Positions 10,984-21,451 of a stretch of 64,000 nucleotides of DNA are shown here, piece by piece; position 1 is the stretch's first letter, and each line of letters starts with the position of its first letter. The notes under the pieces are model-generated. The model saw only the letters and a list, made by a program, of their open reading frames with translations. It was not told where the DNA came from and did not search any database. The DNA lies in the NCBI GenBank assembly GCA_037447655.1, contig JBBHKE010001539.1, forward strand, positions 97,224 to 161,223, in the 5' to 3' direction. Source of the DNA: Zygnema cylindricum (Eukaryota; Streptophyta; Zygnematophyceae; Zygnematales; Zygnemataceae). A program made the position numbers and the translations under genes.

Positions 10984-13900
10984 GGTTATAGGCCCACCCT
11001 CTAGGGTACCAATCTTTAATGGAACTGGCTTCATATACTGGGAAAGTATGACGATAGGAGCTCTATGCGAAAAAAGGTTTTGGGGGATAGTGAGTGGACG
11101 ATTGGGGCGTCCATCAAGTCTTGGAATTCCTCCAGGGTTTAAAGGAAGCAGATTCACCAGGAAAGAGGATTCACCTTCAACGGAGGAAACAAAGGAAGGA
11201 GAGGTGGTGGACAAAGGAAAGGAGAAGGAGGCGACCACACCAATAGCAACTGGTTTAGCATTCATGTCACCTATTCCGAGGAACGAGGAGAATGAAACTG
11301 AAACCTGGGACTTCAACAATATGGCGGCAAAGCACTTCATCCTACGCCATCTCACTCAAGGACTTGCATGTCCTCATTTGCAGGTAGAGAGGGCATCCGA
11401 TCTTTGGATGGCTCTCATAGAGATGTACCAAAGTGGTACGATTCAGCAACAACAGTTGGCTGATCAGAAAGTTAAGGAGTATGTATAGAAAGGGGGAAAT
11501 ATGTTGGATTTTTGCAATGAGCTTGCTACACTCTTCATGGAGCTAGAGAGTGCGGGAAAAGTTTTTAGTGAAAAAGAAAAGGTTAACTATTTACTTATGA
11601 AGTTGCCTGATGAGTTCGAGAACATAGTCAACCGTGTGCAGGACTTGCCGGACTCAAGGTGGATATGGAACTCAGTGGTAGGGATGATTCTCGTTCGAGA
11701 GAATACGATTGAGATCCGAAGGGGAGGAAAGAGTGGCCAAGCCTTGGCAACAGCGACCAATTAGAGGAACAAGGATTCCCGGAAACCAGTCGGAAACTAT
11801 GGGGGTAGGGAGCAGAAAAAACAGGTTGACGAGTTCGAACCAAGGGCTCCCAAAGGTTTATGTCATTTTTGTAAGAAACCGGGGCACTATATGGAAGAGT
11901 GCACTAAGCTAACCGAGCTTCGGTTAAAGGAGGGGCAGACCGGTGGTACCCCGAGAGGAAAGAAAAAGGCCCTTGTCACACAGGTACTTGAGGCGGAATC
12001 CGAGGACGAGGACGATGAGCTCCTTTTGGATGAGGAGTTGGAGGCGAAAACTGAGGTTGAAATTCCACGAAGGCAGAAATGTGCTTACGGTGGATTGAAA
12101 GGTGAAGCAGGCTGGATTATAGATTCAGGTGCCTCAATGCACATGTGTAAGGATAGGCACTTGTTCACTAAGATAAGAAAGATTCCCACCGTAGAGATAG
12201 ATTTCGGGGATGGGAGGATAGTCACCACTACTCTTGTAGGATCGGTAGATCTGAAAGTGTTAGTAGAAGGAAAGACATCCATATTAACATTCTCCGATGT
12301 ATTGTTTATCCCAGAACTGAACAAAAACCTTATCTCTACATCTGTATTAGATGATAAGGGTTTTTTTACTAGCACTAGGGAAGGAGTCTTTACTCCTAGT
12401 TTTGAGGAGGATGTCTATTTCATTGCTGAGAAAGGTAGCCATGGGATGTTTAGGCTGATCTTAAGTAATGAAACGAAGAAACTTTATTATGCTGGTGTTC
12501 ATGATATTATGATGTGGCATAAGAGGCTTGGGCATGTGAATCTAGATAAGTTAAGAGAGATGAAAAAGATGGGAGTGGTGGAAGGGATTCAGTTCAGTGA
12601 GAGTGATGATATAAGTGATTGTAGTGGGTGTGCTCAAGGTAAAGCACACAGATTACCCTTTCCTAAAACAGCCACCTACAAGGGAGAAAAACTTCTAGAT
12701 CTAGTACACACAGATATTTGGGGACCGGCTAGAGTGCCCTCACCGGGGGGGAAGAGATTTATGATGACTATAACTGATGATTGGTCTCGGTATTCTCGGG
12801 TGTATTTTTTGAAAAACAAGTCAGAAGCTGAGGACTGTTTTAGACAATATAAAGCATGGAGCGAAAAACTCCATGAAACTCCAATCAAGAGAGTAAGGAG
12901 TGACAATGGTGGAGAGTATACTTCTAACCAGTTATAGGATTTTTTGAGGGAAGATGGGGTTCAACACCAAAAGACAGTTCCAGAAAACCCGGAACAGAAT
13001 GGGGTAGCTGAAAGGTTAAATAGAACACTAAGTGATAGTGCTAGAAGTATGTTGTCGGATAAGAAGATAGGAAAAAGGTTTTGGGCAGAAGCAATGAACT
13101 GTGCTAATTACCTCAAAAATAGAGTTCTTACTTCAGCTATAAAAGATCAAACACCTTATGAGAGATGGACAGGCCATAAACCAGACTTATCTCATTTAAA
13201 GGTTTTCGGCAGTCAAGTGTTCAGTCTAGATACTGATCGGTCCAATTGGAAGCTAGATCCTAAAGGAAAACCGGGATACTTATTAGGATATGATGAAGAT
13301 GTTAAAGGATATAGAGTTTATGATCTAAAAAGGGAAGATATAATCTTAGTAAAGCATCTAGTAGTTATGGATGAAGGAAAGTCTGTGGATCCCTTCAAAT
13401 ATACGAAGTCAGTAAAAATCAGATTTGAGTCAGAAAATTCAGATGACTTTGAGCTTCCTAACTATCCAGGTTTTAGAGAAGATGACATTCTTGCAGGTAC
13501 AAATCACACCGTAAAGGACTCGGCTGTGGAAACTCCAGTGACAACTCTACTCGAAGCGGAAGACGTGGTGGAAATTGATTCGGAATCAAGGGATAGGGGA
13601 GAAGCCGAGTTTGTACGAAAGAATCCACGAGAACCATCTATTCCGGCCTCAGATTTTGAAGGGGGGAGGAGAAGTAGCAAAAGACTGCAAGAAAAACAGG
13701 TTAATAACAAGGTAACTAAACTATCTCATCAAGATGAACCTCAAACTTATGGAGAGGCGATGACTTGTTCAGAAAGAAATCGGTGGAAGACAGCCATCAA
13801 TGAAGAGATGGCCTCAATTATAGCAGCCGATACTTGGGAGCTGGTGGATTGTCCACCTAACCGAAAACCAATTGGTTGTAAGTGGGTTTTCAAATTAAAA

Positions 13901-15321
13901 CTGAACCCAGATAACACAATCGAGCGCTACAAGGCCCGACTAGTGGCTAAGGGATTTACACAAAAGGAGGGAATTGACTACGAGGAAACCTTTGCCCCGG
14001 TGGTCAGATTTCCCTCCGTCCGCATACTTCTCAGCCTGGCAGCAGCGGAAGACATGGAAGTGCACCAGATGGACATCAAAACAGCCTTTTTGCATGGAGA
14101 ATTGGAAGAGGAGATCTTCATGCGACAACCCGAAGGGTTTGTGGAAGAATGAGAGGAGAGTAAGGTATGCCGGCTGATTAAATCTCTTTATGGTTTGAAA
14201 CAGGCGCCTCGACAGTGGAATAAGAAGCTTGATGAGTTTCTTACCGGTCTAGGATATATTCGGATCAGCTCAGATCACTCAATCTATGTTTTCGAAGATG
14301 AGGAAGGTTTTATATTTATTGCAATTTATGTTGATGATTTGCTTGTTTTAAGTAAATCAATGGAAAAAATTAATAAACTGAAAACCGACCTTAAGGGGAG
14401 ATTTGAAATGAAGGATATGGGGGAAGCAAAATATATTTTGGGAATTCAAGTAGAGAGAGACTGAAAAAGAAAAATTATAAGATTGACTCAAAAAGAAGCA
14501 ATAAGGAACATGCTTGAAAAATTTCAAATAGATAAAGCTAATAGTTGTACAACTCCAATGGAGTTGAAGAAGGGAAGTGAGGGGAGTGAGGAAGGAGGAG
14601 TCATAGTCTTAGACGAGGAATTATCTCCTGAAGAACAGAAGTTCATGCAGACTATTCCTTACAGGCAAGTAGTGGGAAGTCTAATCTATTTTATGAATTG
14701 TACCCGGCCGGATTTAGCTGCAGCTGTAGGAGTGCTGAGTAGAAGTCTAAATGCTCCCACTAAGAAGGATTGGGAGGCATCTAAAAGAGTTCTTAGATAC
14801 TTGATAGGAACTAGGGATCTATGGTTGCATTTGGGTGGGGAGAATACTGACATCACTACTTGGAGTGATGATAGTTATGGTGATGCTCCGATAAGGAGAT
14901 GCACTTCTGGATATGTATTATATGTGGGTGATGGGCTTGCTGTTGGAGTAGCAAACAGCAAAAGGTCATTGCTCAATCCACCATGGAGGCTGAGTATATG
15001 GCCTCTTGCTCTGTTGTAAAAGAATTGATGTGGGTCAAGTATTTACTAGGTGAACTTGGTCATCTTAAGAGTGGTGTGCAAAAAATATTTTGTGATAATC
15101 AAGCAGCAATCGCTATTTCTGCCAATCCTAAACATCATTTTAAAGCTAAACACATAGACATTAGACTCAGCTTTGTTAGAGAGAAAGTAGAAAATAAAAT
15201 AATCAGTTTAGAGTACCGACCAGATAGTGAGATGGTAGCAGATATGATGACCAGACCTGTGCCTTCCCCTAAGCTAATTTTCTGCAGGGAGAAGTGTGGT
15301 CTGAAATTAAAGATTGACTAG
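10984..15321 (+). pseudogene. Copia gag-pol, single frame with five stops and one frameshift
   Basis: One long frame is read from just after the left LTR to about 14935. Visible parts are gag with a CHFCKKPGHYMEEC zinc knuckle near 11865, a protease active site (IDSGAS) near 12120, a pre-integrase H/C finger near 12510-12640, an integrase core (HTDIWGP ... SDNGGEY ... QNGVAER), reverse transcriptase from about 13880 with YVDD near 14330, and RNase H up to the TAG at 15319-15321. In-frame stops are TAG at 11486-11488, 11762-11764 and 12935-12937, and TGA at 14150-14152 and 14462-14464. A frameshift lies near 14935, after which the frame resumes (AQSTMEAEYMA). It cannot make a full polyprotein. 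Confidence 0.9.
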
Positions 15322-15334
15322 AAAATAAGGGGAG

Positions 15335-16380
15335 TGTAGAAATTAATTGTTTTAAGTATTTTCTAGGTCTGAATAGAAAGAAAGAAGCCGAGGCAGTCTA
15401 CCTCTAACTTCTCTCTCTAACTCTCAAACTTGTCGCAGTCATTGAGAAATTGGAGAGGAAGCTAGAGCCATGGCTACCTAGGCTATCCTGAGGTTTACGG
15501 GAAATTTATATTAGTTCGGGTTTATTTATTTAAAAGGTATGTGCCGGTGGCAGGAATTGATCCTTGTACCTACCGGCCGGCAGACTGGGAATAGCCGGTA
15601 GCCTTAGCCGTTAAGTGTAGGAGTCATGATAGTAGTATATAGTTTGATAGTTATTTAAATCAGGATACGTACGATTATTCATTTAACTATAATAGATTAC
15701 GGGATACATAGATCCGGTAATATATAAAGTACGGATTACGGTACGGACTATAAATCAATACCGCGCATTTGCTTCGTAAATGAAACAAATACCGCACATG
15801 TATTTATTACGGCTACGATTAAATTAGATTCTAATCGGACGGCCGCAATTAGCGCCAAGATCGCGGAGGAAGTTTTCGGCGGTTTGTCGCCATCGCCACA
15901 TCGGATGACGCGTGGCGAAATAACATTGGATCGTGGAATCCCCGGAGATTATGGCATCGAATCCGGATATGACATGTGTCGACATTTAGGCCTTGTCGTA
16001 CAATGTCCGTACCTAAAGTACACCGGCAACTGTACTTTTGCGTACGGAAATCAATTCTGATTGGTTCCGTACATCAGTAGATAGAGTCTGTGAGAGAGAT
16101 AAGACTTAGAAAAATTAGGAGATAGGACCCTCTCTCCCAGAGAGCTTCTGTACAAAAGGTCAACTTTGACCCTCCATAACTTACTGCTCAGGGGAGCAAA
16201 TTCAGCGATTCTTTTTGCTATCGACTCAAGGGAGTCTTGTCTTCACAGGGTGAAGGTGGTCAGAGTTTTTGTCTGCCAGGGTGGCAGTTATTTTTGCTTA
16301 AACACAAAAGGGTCAGGATTATCGTAGAGGCTTCTTGGAAGCTGTCCACTCTGAGGACTTATGGAGGTCTTAGAGTTTCA
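15335..16380 (+). repeat. Right LTR of the Copia element
   Basis: 1046 bp, about 98% like the left LTR. It ends TTAGAGTTTCA and is followed by the CACTC duplication at 16381-16385. Confidence 0.93.
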
Positions 16381-17174
16381 CACTCCAATTTTTTCCTCCG
16401 TGTGCAACGCATTTAGTGCAACCTGCCGATTCATTTTTAATTTCTAAAATCAAAGAAGTGTGGTCAAGAAAATTGGAAGATTGGAAGATGAACGGGGTAG
16501 AGAGCCACAAGTGGTCTTTACCTAGGGGCCAAAAATGGTCTGGTAAGTTAGTTAGACTGGGTAAAGCCTTTTTCTTAAAGTTGGCACGCTATTCGATACG
16601 AGAGGTGAACGAAATAAAAGACAAAAATGGCATGGGATGGGCACGAAAGGCGATGATCCAGTGTGGATTGTCATTAATGGATGGCAAATGGGAGGAGAGC
16701 ACGCTTACTCAAGATTTGCAAAATATAATAATGAATGGCGAAATCATTTTGATGGCGATGAGGTGGCACCTCCTTCGGCTCCCTCACAAGATTTACTCCA
16801 ACTCCTTCGAGAGGCCGACATTCAAGATGATGAAGCCAGTCATGACGAAGACTTAGAGGAATTCACTAATTATGAGGCACTTTTTATAGAGGTGGTTTAA
16901 TTAGGAGTGGCGGTATAATGGATTATCGGCCATTTGCAAAACTTTTTACTAATAGTGTGGATTTTTTTGTATTTTTTTTTATGTTTTTTTATAGGTTAAT
17001 ACATTTACTTTTATTTTAATGCAGTATGCAGTATACATTGTATTTCTTTCTTTGACAATGAATATTACATATCCTTCTTTTATTTTTTTGTTTTCATATT
17101 GTTTATGATACCTGAATGGCCAAAAATGTGGATGAAATGTATTTGTAGTGACGGTGTAAAATCGTTTCTATGTT

Positions 17175-17670
17175 TAGAGTATCATTCTCCCATTCAGCGA
17201 TGAGACAGTCTCGTCGCTGAGTACCATAAGACCTTGTTTTGACTCAGTGTTTGTGCTGAATGGTGAAACATGAAGCCTGCCATTCAACACCGAGGAATTG
17301 TCATTGTTGACTTGCAAGATAGAAAATATACCATTCAGCGACGAGACAGTCTCGTCGTTGAGTACCATAAGACCTTGTTTTGACTCAGTGTTTGTGTTGA
17401 ATGGTGAAAATTAAAACATGCCATTCAGCATCGAGGAATTCTCGTCGTTGACTGGCAGGATAGAAAAACATAACATTCAGCGACGAGATAGTCTCGTCGT
17501 GACGAGACAGTCTCGTCGCTTAGTACCATAAGACCTTGAATTGACTCAATGTTTGTGCTGATTGGTGAAAAATGAAACATGCCATTTAGCACCGAGGAAT
17601 TTTTGTCGTTGACAGGCAGAATAAAAAAAAATACCATTCAGTGACGAGACAGTCTCGTCGCTAAGTACCA
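17175..17670. repeat. Tandem array of about 143-bp units with perfect CGACGA..TCGTCG palindromes
   Basis: About three and a half units start near 17190, 17332, 17475 and 17635. Each has the hairpin CGACGAGACAGTCTCGTCG (perfect at 17339-17357) followed by a conserved block containing ACCATAAGACCTTG and then TGACTCA. One unit carries the hairpin twice in a row. The array is in the 3' part of the large transposon; the matching part of copy 2 has a related but rearranged array (49560-49860). Confidence 0.75.
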
Positions 17671-18299
17671 TATGGGCGAGAGAGATAGACAAAAAAAAGA
17701 GAGATTGGCTGAGATAAAATAAATAATAAAATGAAAATAATGTGACATATTAAAAAAAAAGTGAGAAAAACAATCACATGTGTGACAACGAAAATAGTTA
17801 ACAATGACCACGCACTTCATCAAGTGTATCTCTTAACATTTTCAAAACATGTAGAATTAAAACACAGCACCCTTCATTGCAAAAACATAAAAATGAATTA
17901 CAATTTAAAAAACATGACATTAATACACTTGGAAATAAATTCAATCCTTTTCGCCTAAGAATGACAAATAGGTTCACCGTAAAAAAACTACAATATGTAC
18001 AACCAACCTTTTTTTCAAAATTAAATAAAATATTAGTCTACATGAACGAAATGTACATCGGCTATAAAAATTATCCTTTGTAACAAATGATATCCTAATA
18101 ACTTCCTCTAACTCATGTAAAAATGTGTTTGGAAGTACTAATATTAAATGGAGTAAAGATAACTCCATGACATTCCCACAATCCGTGCATTTGTTCCTCC
18201 ATCACAATCAACTAACTGAATAAAATCCCATGCCTACAACAAAAAAAAAATACAACAATGGAGTTAGTTATAAAAATTAATGACATTAATGTGTAATTT

Positions 18300-18850
18300 T
18301 AATGGGGGAGTAAACGGGAGAGGGAAAGAGGGGAGTAAATGGGAGAGGGAGAAATGGAAGGAGAAACCACATGATTTTGAGTGTAGGGAAAAGGAAATGG
18401 GAGAGGAAGAGGGAGATCGAGGGTTAGAGAGTACAACAATTTGAACGGGGGAGGGAGAGTGAAAGGGAGAGGATGAGGGAGTGGGAGAGGTGGCAGCCTG
18501 AGAGGGTGAGGGAGAGGGAGAGTATGAGGTAATGGATGAGAGTGCGACATATTGAGAGGGTGAGAGGGAGAGGGAGAGGGGAAGTGAGAGGGAAAGGGAG
18601 AGGGAGAGATAGAGGCAGATGGAGGGAGTGGGGAGAGGGAGAGGAATAGGGGAAGGGAGATAGTGCGGCAGATCGAGAGGGTGAGAAAGAGAGGGAAAAG
18701 GAAAGGGAGAGGGAATGTGAGAGTAGGGAAGGGAGTGGAAAAGAGAGAGGGAGAGGGAGGGGGGAGGGAGAGGGAAAGGGAGAGGGAATGGAGATAGATT
18801 GAGAGGGAGAGAGAGAGGTGAAGGGAGTGGGCATAAACGAGAGAGAGCAC
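18300..18850. repeat. GA-rich low-complexity block of the large transposon
   Basis: Almost pure purine on the plus strand (GGGAGAGGGAGA-like). The inverted copy 2 has the same as a CT-rich block at 48112-48943. Ser/Leu/Pro-rich frames on the minus strand come from this composition. Confidence 0.7.
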
Positions 18851-18870
18851 ATTTTAAAAAACTTTCAAAA

Positions 18871-19053
18871 TTAAAAGAGGTAGATCAACATAGGTAGGTT
18901 TGGAAAAAAAGGGAGCGTGAAAGAGGGGCGGAGGTAATGAAAGGTAAATGGAGTGACGCGCCATATACAGAGGGAGAAGGAGCCGCCACATGCGACTTCA
19001 AATCCATGGAAATGAAACGAAGGTGGCGGCGGTATTTTCGCCTGCTTCTTCAT
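18871..19053 (-). CDS. Short antisense ORF conserved in both transposon copies
   Basis: An ATG at 19053 opens a frame beginning MKKQAKIPPPPSFHFHGFE; copy 2 has the same start and first 35 or so residues in frame at 47909 (+). It runs opposite to the transposase and close to the right end of the element. After residue 35 the copies diverge. The role is unknown; it may be a small element protein or an exon of a second transcript. Confidence 0.3.
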   Translation of the reverse strand: MKKQAKIPPPPSFHFHGFEVACGGSFSLCIWRVTPFTFHYLRPSFTLPFFPNLPMLIYLF

Positions 19054-19884
19054 GAAACGAATGAGAATGTGTTCGTTTGACAAAATGATGACACAGCGTC
19101 AGATCCCTAAAAAAAATAAAAAAATGGATGGATGAGATTCGTTCAATAAGGGATCCATTTTTCTGTGGATTATGTGCATTTGGCGTTAAGCCGTCCCAAA
19201 TATCATCAACGCCAAATGTTGTTTTTTATTCAAAATATTTTAATTCATTAATTGTAATTTGTGGTCTATTGTCACTTCGACCCTTTATTAACGTAAACAT
19301 TAATTCTAATTTGGAGTGAAATCACCTATAGACACCATATTAGAATAAACATTTACGCTATACTCGTTCTTTGTACCGAAATAGAGTACATATTGACGCT
19401 AATTGGACAAAATACATGTTATAGTGTTTATATAAACTGAACAGGAAAAAATCACATGAATCAAGAGTACGTAGTTTTAAGACTATTTACGTGGACGTGT
19501 AAAATAAAAACAGTTCACTGCTTTAACTGTAACATCATGACTTCGCACATGCGAATATATTTTACATTCACACTGCAAAACATACGATTATAGAAGATCG
19601 TGTGCGAACGAGGTTTTTGGCAAGTAGAGTGAACCCATTTTTTCAGCGCACGTTCATATGCATGCGCGTATAATTTATAAGTAATTTTAAATATTTTCAA
19701 GTAAAAAGGTACAAATATGTATCGTCTGACATCATCCGTACACCATACTAATTATATATTGTTGTACTTTCGGTCTTGACGCTATTTTGTACGGAACCTC
19801 AATTATAGTCAAGGAAAAATTAAAATCACGTATACTATTTCTGGAAAAAAATAAAAATTTTAAGAACCCAAATTAGTGTCGTTG

Positions 19885-19906
19885 ACACTAATAACGATGC
19901 GCGGTG
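19885..19906. repeat. Right terminal inverted repeat of the large transposon, copy 1
   Basis: Reads GACACTAATAACGATGCGCG followed by GTG, the inverted complement of the left end at 3751-3772. TA follows at 19907-19908. Confidence 0.8.
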
Positions 19907-20170
19907 TAGTGTTATACCTTCACCGTAAATAGTGTGGTCTGCTGTGAGGTAAATTATAAAACGTTTGTACCGAGTTCCCCGACCTAGAAAAGCGAATTTT
20001 TGTTCCGTATTGATTCCGTACACCTTATTTCATTTGGCTCCTAATATCTTCGTACGACACGCATATCGTTGCCCAAGTTCATACGTCATTCTGAGCTGCT
20101 TTCGTCATTATGATCTGCTTTCGTCATTATGATCTGCTTGAACAAAATTTGTCTAGAGTTCCTCGGGAGC

Positions 20171-20242
20171 TCCGTTGCCAAGATTTGAACCCGGGTCGCT
20201 CGGGTGAGAGCCGAGTATCCTAATCGACTAGACTACAACGGA
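20171..20242 (-). tRNA. tRNA-Glu (anticodon CTC)
   Basis: The minus strand folds as a 72-nt tRNA. The acceptor stem TCCGTTG pairs with CAACGGA, the anticodon stem CTCGG/CCGAG encloses loop CTCTCAC with anticodon CTC, and the T-arm loop is TTCAAAT with a stem containing two G-U pairs. No intron is seen, and TTTT occurs about 20 nt downstream. It matches the plant tRNA-Glu pattern. It is surrounded by transposon remnants, so a tRNA-derived repeat cannot be excluded, but the perfect acceptor and anticodon stems favour a functional gene. Confidence 0.75.
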
Positions 20243-20425
20243 CGTGCTTCAAAATATTTTGTATTTAGTAATAACTTAAATCGTTAATACATTCTCAAGA
20301 GGCAAGTAAATATCCATATTTCCAAGTGAATGTCTGTCACAAAACGTTAATGATTTAATTTTCATTTAACACAACTGTCTGCCTTGTCTGCCTGTCTGTC
20401 CGTCGGTGAAGTTTCTCCGTTTTTG

Positions 20426-20631
20426 ATTGGCTGAGAGAATGCCGCGCGGTCAGCTTTTGTTTTGTGAATGGCCAATCATTTGTTTTTTCCACCGCCGCCC
20501 TGAGTTTCTCGAGTATTCCGAAGCTTTATGATTGGCTGCGATAGGCCCAAGCAGTTCTGTCGTTTTATCCGGCCAATCAGATTGTTCTTTTGCGCGTAAT
20601 ACGAATTGCGTGGCACGGGCGGTTTTTTATA
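20426..20631 (+). promoter_or_regulatory. Orphan CCAAT-box cluster with TATA-like element
   Basis: Two ATTGG (20426-20430, 20531-20535) and two CCAAT (20472-20476, 20573-20577) motifs are followed by TTTTTATA at 20624-20631. About 110 bp further on, a transposon end (CATAGTTCAAAAGTAGG, 20743) begins and no ORF follows. It looks like the promoter and leader of a gene whose body was displaced. Confidence 0.4.
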
Positions 20632-20742
20632 CCCTGAACCCCTACTAGTGTTGATATTTTCTTCTCCGCTTAAAAGATCTTTTCTCCCTGCACACGTGTC
20701 GGATTGTCGTTTGGAGACCAACGGGAAAAAGATGTTTTAATC

Positions 20743-21189
20743 ATAGTTCAAAAGTAGGCTTTTTTATGGTAGGCCTTTGGTAGGCGCACAAAACTCGCGC
20801 AACGTAGGCATACTGTATGTGTGTGCGTCGTGCACACTCCTGTACAAACGTCTGAATCTGACGTAAGATCAAAGTACAGCGCACGCCGCCGGACGATTTT
20901 TTTTAGCGAACTGACACGATATGACAGATTGTCCTTTCGTAAGTTGTGTTATGGGCTTTTCATGTGATCTTCTTAAATCGCCTACTTTGATCAACGACCG
21001 TCCGATCGTCCAAATCTGACGGTTTAAATAAAAAGTCCATCAAAACTCACAGAAATATTTTTTTTTGTCCAATTGTTTTTCAAAATTTAGACGTGTCGTT
21101 TAATCCTCTATCGATCGATGTGCCAACTAAACCCTGTTCCTATTTTATTTCATTTTGCGGCCAATACAATATGGGTCTTAACTCTTAAG
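20743..21189. mobile_element. Fragment of a CATAGTTCAAAAGTAGG-type element
   Basis: It starts with CATAGTTCAAAAGTAGGC, the inverted complement of the right end at 3555-3572. Its 21093-21182 part is a near copy of 3412-3503. The right end is missing because a hAT-like element begins at 21190. Confidence 0.5.
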
Positions 21190-21451
21190 CATAGTTGTTC
21201 AAAACGTATTCTACGCACGATTCGAACGGGCGTACAATACGTAGAAACTGGAGAGGTCGATTTGAAAAAATCGTAAAAAACGTTAATGATTTTTTCCTTA
21301 CAAATTCGTACATGTTAAAAAATTGAATTGAACATGTACTGCAGTTTGTACGCTACCCGTTAAATGAGTGGTAAAAAATAAATATATATTTAAGTTATTA
21401 TTACATATCATATTTGCATCTCCAAATCTACATCAACCGGTTAAGGACAAG
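21190..21451 (+). mobile_element. 5' part of a hAT-like element, cut by Copia sequence
   Basis: It begins CATAGTTGTTCAAAACG, preceded by the 8-bp CTCTTAAG (21182-21189), and matches 33926-34176 closely up to GGTTAAGGAC at 21451. Beyond this it switches to Copia integrase coding DNA. The right terminus is not seen. Confidence 0.6.

Larger units (their letters stand above)
9936..16380 (+). mobile_element. Full-length Copia LTR retrotransposon inserted in the DDE_1 transposase
   Basis: It is bounded by 5'-TG..CA-3' LTRs (9936-10983 and 15335-16380) and a 5-bp target duplication. Domain order is gag, zinc knuckle, protease, integrase, reverse transcriptase, RNase H, which is the Copia order. A purine tract (about 15322-15334) precedes the right LTR, and a primer-site-like GGTTATAGGCCCA follows the left LTR. 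The two LTRs differ by roughly 18 substitutions and two or three small indels by eye, so the insertion is fairly recent but not new. The coding region is broken. Confidence 0.93.
4845..16900 (+). pseudogene. DDE_1-type transposase of the large transposon, broken (exons split, Copia-interrupted)
   Basis: The transposase would cut and paste the element in the nucleus. Exon 1 (about 4845-5245; start uncertain) has a Pro/Ser/Glu-rich N-terminus and a conserved segment ending FPEHFTGEYNT. Its GTAAGC donor joins in phase to an acceptor at 8641, giving a YQKASRWWKGR motif. The 8642-9120 part holds the helix-turn-helix region (FCEKH.IVTRAQ, then EKTVAYHMGE) and carries in-frame stops. The catalytic core follows in 9305-9556 (NMDETH; FADVTGGGESMT, first Asp) and 9748-9935 (CLDNCGGHN, second Asp). 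It resumes after the Copia at 16386 (FFPPCATHLVQPADSF, third Asp). A one-base loss near 16732 shifts the frame before the terminal TAA at 16898-16900. It is inactive. The family call rests on the spaced catalytic motifs and the TA target. Confidence 0.75.
3751..19906 (+). mobile_element. Large TIR DNA transposon, copy 1 (DDE_1 / pogo-Tc5-like), with nested Copia
   Basis: The left end reads CACCGCGCATCGTTATTAG and the right end at 19885-19906 is its inverted complement; both are flanked by TA (3749-3750, 19907-19908), as expected for Tc1/mariner-pogo elements. Total span is 16.2 kb, or about 9.7 kb without the Copia at 9936-16380. Contents in order: a promoter-like stretch, transposase exon 1 (4845-5245), an acidic ORF block (6109-8150), transposase exons 2 onward (8642-9935), the Copia, the last transposase exon (16386-16900), a palindrome-rich tandem array (17175-17670), a GA-rich block (18300-18850) and a short antisense ORF. 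A second, inverted copy at 47053-55070 confirms it is a repeat. Homology with copy 2 also continues slightly left of 3751, so the true left end could lie nearer 3700. Confidence 0.8.

Noticed and set aside
17175-17670. Regular palindromic repeats resembling a CRISPR array
   Set aside because: Eukaryotic context; units of about 143 bp are themselves homologous throughout with no unique spacers, and the array lies in a DNA transposon.
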